Shown piece by piece: positions 28,215 to 36,849 of a stretch of 38,067 nucleotides of DNA. The stretch comes from Nitrospirota bacterium (GTDB taxonomy: Bacteria > Nitrospirota > Thermodesulfovibrionia > UBA6902): assembly GCA_016208905.1 (NCBI GenBank), contig JACQXG010000014.1, forward strand, positions 1-38,067, written 5' to 3'. The first letter of the stretch is position 1. Each line of letters starts with the position of its first letter. A model generated the notes under the pieces. That model made no database searches. It saw nothing but the letters and a program-made list of their open reading frames with translations, and was not told the origin of the DNA. Made by a program: the position numbers and the translations under genes.

Positions 28215-29686
28215 AAAAATCATCTACGGAATTGAAAGTCGGGCTCTTTGCAATAATAGTCATTATTTTTCTTACTTATATGACTTTTAAAGTCGGCGGC
28301 CTGCCTCCTATATGGGAGAAAGGGTATAGACTGTATGTCGTATTTGACGATATAAGCGGCCTTGATGAACAATCACGGGTCAAGATAGCCGGCGTTGAGG
28401 CGGGTATAGTCGAAAAGATTGAACTGATAAACGGAAGGGCGAAACTGACACTTATAATGGAGCCGGACATCAAGATATACAAAGATGCAAAGGCATATAT
28501 GAGAATGGCAGGACTTTTAGGAGACAGGTATCTTTCTCTGGAGGCAGGGACCCCTGATGAACCGGTTCTTGGAAACGGCGATACGATAGCGGACAGCGTG
28601 CCTGCTATAGATGTCGGAATGCTTGCAAATCAACTTACATCAGCAGCCGTTTATTTAAAAGAATTGACCGGAAACCTTAACAGCATACTGGGTGAAACAC
28701 AGAAGGAAGAGATCAAAGATTCTATTCATAATCTGAAAGTCATTACCGCGAATATAAAAGAGATCTCGATAGATAATAAAGAGCCCCTGACCAGAACGAT
28801 TGCGCAGCTTGAGGATTTTACAAAGTCGCTCAGTGAGCAGGGGCCGGGCTTTATGAGTGATATGAGAAAGCTGGCAAAGAACCTGGGAGACAAAGGCCCT
28901 GAACTCGTTGATAACCTGGACAAGGCGGCAAGGGAATTTAAAGATGTTATAGCTGAAAACAGAAAGACGTTCAAAGACAGTATGGATAACATCAAAGACG
29001 TATCCAAATCGGCAACCAACATTGCCAGGAAAATGGAAGAAGGCGAGGGGACTCTGGGGAAACTTATGAAGGATGACACCCTCTATAACTCCCTGACCAG
29101 TGTTTCGAAGCAGGCGGAAAAGTCATTCGATTTTGTCGGAAGGCTCAGGACGTATCTGGATTTTCATACAGAGTATAACACCGGGGAAAGTGAATGGAAG
29201 GGATACTTTGATCTGACGCTGCGGCCGCAGGAAGACAAGTATTACATACTGGGAATCGTTACTGACCCCAGAGGATCGGTAAAGACAACAGAGACAACAA
29301 TAAATGGTTTAGAAGTGACCGAGGAAGAGGTGGAAAGCAAAGTAGAATTTACTGCGCAATTTGCAAAAAAATTTAAGGACCTGGCCCTGAGGATCGGGTT
29401 GATGGAAAACACTTTCGGTGTTGGAGCGGATTATTTTTTTGACAGCGAAAAAGGCAAAATCAAGTTTGATATGTGGGACCTCAGCGCCAGGGAAGCGGAG
29501 TCAAAGAGGGCGCATGCAAGGATAGGGGTCGATTACAGGTTCTTTAAATTCTTTTTTGTAAGCAGCGGTGTCGACAATCTGATTAATTCCAACCGCAGGG
29601 GAATATACGTGGGAGGCGGGATAAAATTCGAGGACGAAGACCTTAAGTACCTCCTTGGAAGCACGCCTAATATATCAATGAAATGA
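28211..29686 (+). CDS. mlaD: MlaD/MCE-domain protein with a long C-terminal beta-rich (barrel-like) extension
   Basis: TM anchor plus YRLYVVFDDISGLDEQSRVKIAGVEAGIVEKIEL...DRYLSLEAGT; C-terminal alternating strands ending FFVSSGVDNLINSNRRGIYVGGGIKFEDEDLKYLLG. Confidence 0.9.
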   Translation: MKKSSTELKVGLFAIIVIIFLTYMTFKVGGLPPIWEKGYRLYVVFDDISGLDEQSRVKIAGVEAGIVEKIELINGRAKLTLIMEPDIKIYKDAKAYMRMAGLLGDRYLSLEAGTPDEPVLGNGDTIADSVPAIDVGMLANQLTSAAVYLKELTGNLNSILGETQKEEIKDSIHNLKVITANIKEISIDNKEPLTRTIAQLEDFTKSLSEQGPGFMSDMRKLAKNLGDKGPELVDNLDKAAREFKDVIAENRKTFKDSMDNIKDVSKSATNIARKMEEGEGTLGKLMKDDTLYNSLTSVSKQAEKSFDFVGRLRTYLDFHTEYNTGESEWKGYFDLTLRPQEDKYYILGIVTDPRGSVKTTETTINGLEVTEEEVESKVEFTAQFAKKFKDLALRIGLMENTFGVGADYFFDSEKGKIKFDMWDLSAREAESKRAHARIGVDYRFFKFFFVSSGVDNLINSNRRGIYVGGGIKFEDEDLKYLLGSTPNISMK

Positions 29687-29716
29687 CAAGGCATTATTTA
29701 TGGAGATATATACTGA

Positions 29717-31552
29717 ATGAGAGATAAGGTGAAAATATATTTATTATTGGCGGCTGTAATTGCAATTTTTGTGAACGGTTGTTCACTTAACAAAGTCTCT
29801 CAGGATGCTGATCACGCAGATTTGGGACCAATAGTCAGCACGACCCTCCCGGACGCTGTTACCGGTAAGGAATTAGAGGCAAGAGATATGGTCCTTGATT
29901 ATTTCAATCCTCTAAACGGCGTCATAGAAAAAATCGAGAACAGTGTCGTCAAGGTCAGGCTTGAACAAGCCCATGTTAAAAAGGGCATACGGCTTTCTGT
30001 CTTCAGGGAAAGCAGACCCTTTTATCACCCTGTGACCAATGAACTGATCGGCAATGCAGATGATTTTGCAGGCAGGATCGAGGTCATAGAGGAAAATGCG
30101 GTTGATGGATTGTACCTCTGTGGCATAGTAAGCGGCGACATTAAAGAAGGCGACAAAGTCAGGATCAGTTCTTCAAGGATAAAGCTTGCTTTTTTTCAGG
30201 ACAGGAATGCTGACTGGTCTGTATCGGAGACTTTTAACGGGGCTTTAAAAGATTCCGGCCGCTTTGATATTGTTGAACTGTATACTCCGGACTATAAACC
30301 TGAGACTCTGTCGAAACTTGCGCGGGGTCATGGCGCAGAGGCTGTCCTGATGTTTTCGACGCCTGAAGAAGACGGGAAGATAATGTTGAAGGTAAATTTA
30401 TATTGGACCGAAGATGCAAAACTATTTGGAGAGCTGGAAAAAACAAGTCAGAATGCCGCGGCAAGCGCGCCTGATGAGGAATTTATTTCCAGGACTTTTA
30501 AGGATGCGGAGTTGTGGCAGAGGTACCAGCTTCCGGGAGGACAATTGATCGCAATGGGAGATGTTGACGGCAACGGCACAGATGAGTTTGTGGCCAGTGA
30601 CGGGAGAAGCATCAGGATTTATGCCGTAAAAGAGGAATTGCAGGAAATATGGAAGATCAAGGCGGACGGGGGCACCCACCTTTCTATGGACATACTCGAT
30701 TTAAACAATAATGGAAGGGCGGAAATATTTGTGACCTCCGCAGTGGACCCCGGCACGATAAATACGGGTGACGGCGAAATTTTTTCAAATGAAATTAGAG
30801 CAAGTTCATTTGTGATTGAATACGATCCCTCCGGAGGATATAAGAGGATTGATGACAATATACCATTTTTTCTAAGGGTCATGGGGAAAGCCTTACTGAT
30901 GCAGCGCGTAAGCAGAGATGCCATATTCAGCGGTCCTGTTTATAACGGGGTGTGGAAAGACATGCATTACAAACCTGATGGGCCGCTTGGGCTTCCTGAC
31001 AAAGCGAACATTTACGGATTCACTTATGTTGACTGGAAGAATGAGGGCCGGTTTGATCTTATGACATATGATGACCTTGGTTATTTATATCTTTATGATG
31101 CGGAAGGGCATTTAAAATGGAGAAGCGATGATTCATACGGGCCCTTTGCATTGACATTTGAAAGCAGGACGCGTTCAATAGCGACCCCTAAAGTGAAGTG
31201 GTCGGTAAGAAGCAGGCTTGCAATTATAAAAACAGGGCGCGGACAGGAAGTCGTCGCAATCAGCAGAAAACCGAGACTGACAGGATTGCCGGGGTTAGGG
31301 GCTAATGAAGTCGATGTTTATTCATTATCGTGGGATGAAGGCGTAATGAAAGAAAACCTGGTCCTCGGCAAAGTACCGGGATCAGTGACCGATTTCTGGA
31401 TACAGGGAAGTGAATTATTTCTTGTTGCCAGTGGAGACTTCAATTCGCTGATAAGTAATGTGACTGAGGGCGAATTTTCAATCAGCAGCATTCTTTACTA
31501 TTACAATTTTGCCCCAAAAGATAAGCAGGAAGTTAAGGAAAGAGGGAAATGA
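29717..31552 (+). CDS. lipoprotein with FG-GAP/VCBS-like repeats
   Basis: Lipobox IFVNGCSLNK; repeated ..GDVDGNGTDEFVASDGRSIRIY.., ..DILDLNNNGRAEIFVTS.., ..VDWKNEGRFDLMTYDDLGYLYLYD... Confidence 0.7.
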   Translation: MRDKVKIYLLLAAVIAIFVNGCSLNKVSQDADHADLGPIVSTTLPDAVTGKELEARDMVLDYFNPLNGVIEKIENSVVKVRLEQAHVKKGIRLSVFRESRPFYHPVTNELIGNADDFAGRIEVIEENAVDGLYLCGIVSGDIKEGDKVRISSSRIKLAFFQDRNADWSVSETFNGALKDSGRFDIVELYTPDYKPETLSKLARGHGAEAVLMFSTPEEDGKIMLKVNLYWTEDAKLFGELEKTSQNAAASAPDEEFISRTFKDAELWQRYQLPGGQLIAMGDVDGNGTDEFVASDGRSIRIYAVKEELQEIWKIKADGGTHLSMDILDLNNNGRAEIFVTSAVDPGTINTGDGEIFSNEIRASSFVIEYDPSGGYKRIDDNIPFFLRVMGKALLMQRVSRDAIFSGPVYNGVWKDMHYKPDGPLGLPDKANIYGFTYVDWKNEGRFDLMTYDDLGYLYLYDAEGHLKWRSDDSYGPFALTFESRTRSIATPKVKWSVRSRLAIIKTGRGQEVVAISRKPRLTGLPGLGANEVDVYSLSWDEGVMKENLVLGKVPGSVTDFWIQGSELFLVASGDFNSLISNVTEGEFSISSILYYYNFAPKDKQEVKERGK

Positions 31553-32244
31553 AGCTTAAACACGTTGCGTTAATTATGGATGGAAACGGCCGATGGGCCA
31601 AGCTCAGGGGACTTCCACGGATTGAGGGACACAGAAACGGTGTCAAAAGGGTAAACGAGATTATAGACACAGCTATTGAACAGCGCCTTAAGGCCGTTAC
31701 CTTTTATACTTTTTCAATGGAGAACTGGCAGAGGCCCAAGGCTGAGATAAACGCCCTTATGCGTCTGCTGAGGAACTTCATTAAAAGCGAAATGCACCGG
31801 CTGCATAAAAACAATATAATCTTCAGGGCGGTCGGCGACATTAAAAGACTCCCTTCCGGAGTCCAGAGTGTGCTGAGGGAATTTGAAGATCTTACAAGAC
31901 ACAATACAGGCCTGATTGTTTCAAGCGCCCTGAGTTATGGGTCTAGGGCGGAAATAGTAAATGCCCTGAAAAAGATTGTGGAAATGGGTGTCAGGGCTGA
32001 AGATATAAATGAAGAGCTGCTGGAATCCTGTCTTTATACGGCCGGTATACCCGATCCCGACCTGATAATACGCACAAGCGGTGAGATGCGGCTCAGTAAT
32101 TTTCTTCTCTGGCAGTCTGCATATTCCGAGTTCTATTTTACGGACATTCACTGGCCGGATTTCGGCAGGGATGAATTTATTGCGGCTATAAAGGAATATA
32201 ACGGGCGGGAAAGGAGATTCGGCGCTTTGCCTGCAAAGGACTGA
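31549..32244 (+). CDS. uppS: undecaprenyl diphosphate synthase
   Basis: KHVALIMDGNGRWAKLRGLPRIEGHRNG; TFYTFSMENWQRP; IRTSGEMRLSNFLLWQSAYSEFYF. Confidence 0.97.
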   Translation: MKLKHVALIMDGNGRWAKLRGLPRIEGHRNGVKRVNEIIDTAIEQRLKAVTFYTFSMENWQRPKAEINALMRLLRNFIKSEMHRLHKNNIIFRAVGDIKRLPSGVQSVLREFEDLTRHNTGLIVSSALSYGSRAEIVNALKKIVEMGVRAEDINEELLESCLYTAGIPDPDLIIRTSGEMRLSNFLLWQSAYSEFYFTDIHWPDFGRDEFIAAIKEYNGRERRFGALPAKD

Positions 32245-32334
32245 AAAATCAGCCGCTGATTAACACAAATACTCCGGAATTACAGATCATTTTCAATCAG
32301 CTAAAGTCGTTGGCAATTATTCTTTATTAACAAA

Positions 32335-33147
32335 ATGCAAAATAAAAAAAATAAAAGCTCAGTAGTGAAAAGACATATTGTAGCAGCGCTTTTTCTGCCG
32401 TTTCTTATTGCATATTTATATTATTTGCCTGCGTCACCATATTTCATGGCCCTGCTTATTATTGCCGGTATGATCGCGATGTGGGAATTTTATTCAATGT
32501 ACAAGGTCCCTGCAAAGCTCTATGTTCCCGGGGTCCTGATAGGGGGGGTGTTTATTTATCTGTTATGCCTTTATCCTTCATTCGTTATGGAAGTTATTTT
32601 TATCAGTCTTTTTATTTTGTTATTGTTAAGGCTCTTTTCGGAAGCGACACCATCGGGCTGCATGTCGGCAATAGGCCCTCTCAGCGCGGGATTATTTTAT
32701 GTGGCCGGATTTTTAAGTTTTCAGTGGCTGTTGCGGACTGAGGCCCTGGGCATGGAATATATATTTCTCCTTTATACCTCGGTATGGCTTGCAGACGGAG
32801 GGGCCTTTTATATCGGGACATATATGGGCAAACATAAACTGTATCCTTCGATCAGCCCTAATAAAACCTGGGAAGGCGCATACGGGAGCCTGCTTGGAGG
32901 CGCTCTTGGGGCTGTAATTATTAAGACTATTTTCAATATGCCTGTTTCATTTACCGGCGCAGCGGCAATCGGAGCTGTGATAGGAGTATCAGCGCTGATA
33001 GGTGATTTAATTGAGTCTATGTTCAAAAGGGACGCGGGCGTTAAAGACTCGAGTGTATTTATTCCCGGACACGGCGGGGTGCTTGACAAGCTTGACGGTA
33101 TGCTTATCGCCGGGCCTGTTCTTTATATTATTGTGAGGTACTTTTGA
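32335..33147 (+). CDS. cdsA: phosphatidate cytidylyltransferase
   Basis: WLADGGAFYIGTYMGKHKLYPSISPNKTWEGAYGSLLGG; SALIGDLIESMFKRDAGVKDSSVFIPGHGGVLDKLDGML. Confidence 0.96.
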   Translation: MQNKKNKSSVVKRHIVAALFLPFLIAYLYYLPASPYFMALLIIAGMIAMWEFYSMYKVPAKLYVPGVLIGGVFIYLLCLYPSFVMEVIFISLFILLLLRLFSEATPSGCMSAIGPLSAGLFYVAGFLSFQWLLRTEALGMEYIFLLYTSVWLADGGAFYIGTYMGKHKLYPSISPNKTWEGAYGSLLGGALGAVIIKTIFNMPVSFTGAAAIGAVIGVSALIGDLIESMFKRDAGVKDSSVFIPGHGGVLDKLDGMLIAGPVLYIIVRYF

Positions 33148-34292
33148 AAAATATCGCGATATTAGGTTCTACAGGCTCTATAGGTAAAAATACCCTCGAG
33201 GTAATATCCAGACATCGTGACAAGTTCAGGGTAACTGCCCTGGCTGTCAAGAACAATGTGTCGATACTGGAGGAGCAGATTGCTGAATTTAAACCTGATG
33301 TAGTAGCTGTGTTCGATGAAGCGGCGGCCGGGAGACTTAGAAAAAAGAACCCTTCCGTTAAAATACTTTCAGGAGAGCAGGGGATGATTGATGTTGCAAC
33401 CCTTGACGGGGTAGAAACGGTGGTATCTGCCATTGTGGGTTCTCCCGGTCTGGTCCCGACGCTTGAGGCCATAAAGGCGGGGAAAGACATAGCGCTTGCG
33501 ACAAAGGAAGCGCTGGTGATGGCAGGGCATTTAGTCATGTCCGAAGCCTTAAAAAGAGGAGTCAGCATAATCCCTGTGGACAGCGAACACAGCGCTGTTT
33601 TCCAGTGTCTGGAAGGAAGGGACATGGAAGAAGTTGAAAAAATCGTATTAACTGCGTCAGGGGGGCCTTTTCTGAAGAAGAGTGTACAGGAACTCATGAA
33701 TGTCACACCTGCTGAGGCATTAAATCATCCAAACTGGAATATGGGGAAAAAAATTTCGATAGACTCGGCCACGCTGATGAACAAGGGACTTGAAGTTATA
33801 GAGGCCCGATGGCTTTTTAACATTCCGGTTGAAAAGATCGGGGTAATACTTCATCCCCAGAGCATAATTCATTCAATGGTCAGGTTTATAGACGGCAGTG
33901 TAATTGCGCAAATGTCGGTGCCGGACATGAAGGGGCCTATAAGTTATGCCCTGTCATATCCGGAGCGGTTTAGTAATGTCCTGCCTCCGCTCAACCTGGC
34001 GGAAATAAAAGAGCTGACATTTGAGGACCCTGACATTAATAAATATCCCGCTCTTGCTTTGACTTATAATGCGCTTAATGCAGGCGGGACTATGCCCTGT
34101 GTTATGAATGCAGCTAATGAAATCGCCGTGGAGGCGTTTCTCAGCGAAAAGATTTCGTTTACTAAAATATCCCGTGTGGTATCAGATACCATGGCAGAGC
34201 ATAAGGTCATGAAGGGAAATACCATTGAGGAAATAATCAGCGCCTCGGAGTGGGCAAAGCAAAGGGCCGGGGAGTTTGTAGATAAAAATTAA
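33144..34292 (+). CDS. dxr: 1-deoxy-D-xylulose 5-phosphate reductoisomerase
   Basis: KNIAILGSTGSIGKNTLEVI; LATKEALVMAG; PVDSEHSAVFQCL; LTASGGPF; NWNMGKKISIDSATLMNKGLEVIEARWLF. Confidence 0.97.
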   Translation: MKNIAILGSTGSIGKNTLEVISRHRDKFRVTALAVKNNVSILEEQIAEFKPDVVAVFDEAAAGRLRKKNPSVKILSGEQGMIDVATLDGVETVVSAIVGSPGLVPTLEAIKAGKDIALATKEALVMAGHLVMSEALKRGVSIIPVDSEHSAVFQCLEGRDMEEVEKIVLTASGGPFLKKSVQELMNVTPAEALNHPNWNMGKKISIDSATLMNKGLEVIEARWLFNIPVEKIGVILHPQSIIHSMVRFIDGSVIAQMSVPDMKGPISYALSYPERFSNVLPPLNLAEIKELTFEDPDINKYPALALTYNALNAGGTMPCVMNAANEIAVEAFLSEKISFTKISRVVSDTMAEHKVMKGNTIEEIISASEWAKQRAGEFVDKN

Positions 34293-34311
34293 TTTAAGAT
34301 GTATTGATGAA

Positions 34312-34474
34312 AAGCCAGCGGAGGGCGAATTTTAAATTCATAATTCGATAAGACATTAAATATATATTGCTTGCCATTATCCTTTATATACCGCGGATCA
34401 AATATTGATTATGCAGGTTCAAGGTTGCGCTTAATGTATCGAGATGACTTTTAAAATTAGCCCTCCACTGGCTT
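34312..34474. repeat. 163-bp element bounded by 25-bp inverted repeats (MITE-like)
   Basis: Left AAGCCAGCGGAGGGCGAATTTTAAA (34312-34336); reverse complement of right arm AAGCCAGTGGAGGGCTAATTTTAAA (34450-34474); 23/25 identical, with weaker complementarity continuing inward. Confidence 0.75.
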
Positions 34475-34541
34475 GCATGCATATGTTGGACAGTAATGAT
34501 ATGATATTACAAATGGAAATTAATAGCGGAGAAAATAAAAT

Positions 34542-35648
34542 ATGACAATTATATGGGCTGTAATTCTTTTTGGTTTGCTGATTTTCTTTCATGAGCTGGG
34601 CCATTTCATTGTGGCCAAGCTTGTGGGAGTGAAGGTCTTGAAATTCTCCCTTGGTTTCGGGCCGAAGATAATAGGTAAGAAGATCGGAGAGACGGAATAT
34701 CTGATTTCAGCGATACCTCTCGGAGGGTATGTGAAGCCTCTTGGCGAGGAACCAGGCGAGGAAATTAAAGAGGAAGAGAAGCAGAGGGCGTTTAATAACC
34801 AGCCGGTCTGGAAGAGGGCGGCGATTGTAATCGCGGGGCCTGCATTTAATTTAGTGCTTGCCTTCCTTATATTTACAGTCTTTTTAGGTTTGAAACTTCC
34901 TGTTGCTATACCTAATCTGGACAGCATTACAACTACTATTGAAAATGTGAAAGAAGGTTCACCGGCCATGAAAGCCGGATTGAGAAGTAATGATACTATA
35001 GTTTCTATTAATGGATCAGCTGTCCATGAATGGAATGAAATGGCCGAACTATTTTCAAAGAATCCCGGAAACGAATTGAAAATTAAAGTAAGAAGAGATA
35101 ATACCTTAATAGATGTCATAATTACTCCTGAACCCGCGAAGGTCAAGGATGAGAAAGGCAAAGAGATCATCATCGGCATGATAGGGATCTCAAAGAAAAT
35201 GGATGCAAAGGTGATACAGAGCGCCAGTATATTAGATGCGCCGTTTAAAGGCATAGAGGCAGTCTACGACTGGTGTGTCCTTACGCTGGAAGTTGTGGTC
35301 AGGCTGTTCTCCGGGGCATTATCTGCAAAGCAGATCGGAGGGCCTATATTAATCGTTGATGCTGCTGCAAAGGCGGCATCGGTTGGGGCGTTTACATATT
35401 TTAATTTTATTGCTATTATCAGCATTAATCTGGCTATTCTAAATTTACTGCCGGTGCCGGTGCTTGACGGAGGGCATATAATGTTTCTTTCAATTGAGGC
35501 ATTGAAGGGCAAACCGTTGAGTGATAAAATTGTGGGTGCGGCAAACAAGGTAGGCATGGCCCTGTTATTACTCTTAATAACTTTTGTTTTTTACAACGAC
35601 ATTATGAGGATTGTGGTCCCATGGGCGCAGAAGACCCTGCACCCGTAA
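34542..35648 (+). CDS. rseP: RIP metalloprotease RseP (site-2 protease)
   Basis: HExxH motif FFHELGHFIVAKLVGVKVLKFSLGFGP; PDZ domain; NLLPVPVLDGGHIMFL. Confidence 0.96.
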   Translation: MTIIWAVILFGLLIFFHELGHFIVAKLVGVKVLKFSLGFGPKIIGKKIGETEYLISAIPLGGYVKPLGEEPGEEIKEEEKQRAFNNQPVWKRAAIVIAGPAFNLVLAFLIFTVFLGLKLPVAIPNLDSITTTIENVKEGSPAMKAGLRSNDTIVSINGSAVHEWNEMAELFSKNPGNELKIKVRRDNTLIDVIITPEPAKVKDEKGKEIIIGMIGISKKMDAKVIQSASILDAPFKGIEAVYDWCVLTLEVVVRLFSGALSAKQIGGPILIVDAAAKAASVGAFTYFNFIAIISINLAILNLLPVPVLDGGHIMFLSIEALKGKPLSDKIVGAANKVGMALLLLLITFVFYNDIMRIVVPWAQKTLHP

Positions 35649-35823
35649 ATTTTGATGACTACTCAGGTGAATAGTCTGTAGGTAGATAGGGTGAATAACC
35701 ATGCAGGATCACACAAAGCTCAGAGCAGCAGTCCTGACAGACTACGGTCTAAACAACCTGATTAGTTATAAATTTTGTAGTGTCTCTGTCTACGCCCGGT
35801 AGGGTGGCGTACGGTATAAAATT

Positions 35824-36291
35824 TTGGTAAGGCCTCCTGCAATAAAACAGCGGATATCTTCAGGCGGTGTAATATTTCGTTCAGGAGCGGGTCGCAGTGA
35901 AAATCCGGCAGACAACATCGAAGTTGCAATTATAGTCGTGAAGGGTGGAAAAATGTGGTGCCTGCCAAAGGGCATTATTAATAAAGGAGAAGACCCCCCG
36001 GCTGCTGCGTTAAGAGAGGTGAGGGAGGAGACAGGACTCAGGGGCAGGATTGTTGATAAAATAGGCCGGATTTCGTACTGGTTTTTTTTAAAAGAAGATA
36101 TGGTGAGGATACATAAGACCGTCCACTTTTATCTTTTGCAATATGTTGAAGGAAGCACGGATGATCACGACCATGAAGTTGAAGAGGCAAAGTGGGTTTC
36201 AATAGACGACGCAGAAAAGAAATTATCTTATAAGAGTGAAAGAGAAATAATGCGTAAGGCGAAAGAGATGATGGAGAAGATACACAAATAG
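35824..36291 (+). CDS. NUDIX hydrolase
   Basis: Nudix box GIINKGEDPPAAALREVREETGLRGRIV; TTG start. Confidence 0.9.
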   Translation: MVRPPAIKQRISSGGVIFRSGAGRSENPADNIEVAIIVVKGGKMWCLPKGIINKGEDPPAAALREVREETGLRGRIVDKIGRISYWFFLKEDMVRIHKTVHFYLLQYVEGSTDDHDHEVEEAKWVSIDDAEKKLSYKSEREIMRKAKEMMEKIHK

Positions 36292-36310
36292 GAACAATCC
36301 GGTATATCAA

Positions 36311-36337
36311 AAGGCCCCCTGCCGGACAGGGGGCCTT
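36311..36337. terminator. bidirectional intrinsic terminator-like hairpin between the converging NUDIX and csp genes
   Basis: AAGGCCCCCTG-CCGGA-CAGGGGGCCTT; 11-bp perfect stem. Confidence 0.8.
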
Positions 36338-36347
36338 GTTAGTTTGC

Positions 36348-36548
36348 TTAAATCTTAACTACGTTTATTGCCTTAAGACCTTTTGGACCTTCTTCAATGT
36401 CAAAGTTTACAGAATCAAATTCGGCAAGAGACTTGTACCCGTCGCCCGTAATGGATGAGTAATGGACGAATATATCACTGCCGTCCTCGCTTGATATAAA
36501 CCCGTATCCTTTGGATTCGTTGAACCATTTTACTGTTCCGCTCGGCAT
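36348..36548 (-). CDS. cspA: cold-shock domain protein
   Basis: [31 protein letters not shown]. Confidence 0.95.
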   Translation of the reverse strand: MPSGTVKWFNESKGYGFISSEDGSDIFVHYSSITGDGYKSLAEFDSVNFDIEEGPKGLKAINVVKI

Positions 36549-36601
36549 GTGTTGCCCTCCTAGCTTATAAAATAGAGTGTTAGAATAAATTTATTAGAAA
36601 T

Positions 36602-36634
36602 AAAAAAAGCCGCAAAGCTAAAAGTCTTTGTGGC
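36602..36634 (-). terminator. intrinsic terminator-like hairpin on the minus strand, upstream of csp
   Basis: Minus strand GCCACAAAG-ACTTTTAG-CTTTGCGGC followed by TTTTTTT; one A-C mismatch. Confidence 0.6.
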
Positions 36635-36849
36635 CTTTACAGTTGCAAAAACTTCTGAACCTGGCATAGAGAATAACATTTCTGAAATTATTAAGCAATA
36701 AAGAACCGGGGACTCTGGTAACCGCTCAGTTACGGACTCTGCAACTAAGGGATTACATCAGGCAAAATACTTTTGTTGAAAAAAACAGTTGCTTGCATTA
36801 AACTTTCTTCTATTAAAATATTTTTACTTTACTTCGGAGGAGATTCCAA

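Noticed and set aside
35650-35823. Short hairpins and repeats (TACGCC-CGGTAGGGT-GGCGTA; AGTCTG/CAGACT) upstream of the NUDIX gene
   Set aside because: Short stems without a T-run or recognised consensus; could be chance or a decayed element.
36602-36670. Possible GEMM (c-di-GMP-I) riboswitch because of GCCGCAAAGCTAAAAG
   Set aside because: Only the CGCAAAGC fragment matches; the conserved GGCAAACC/GAAA hairpin and closing stem are absent, and the hairpin plus T-run fits a minus-strand terminator better.
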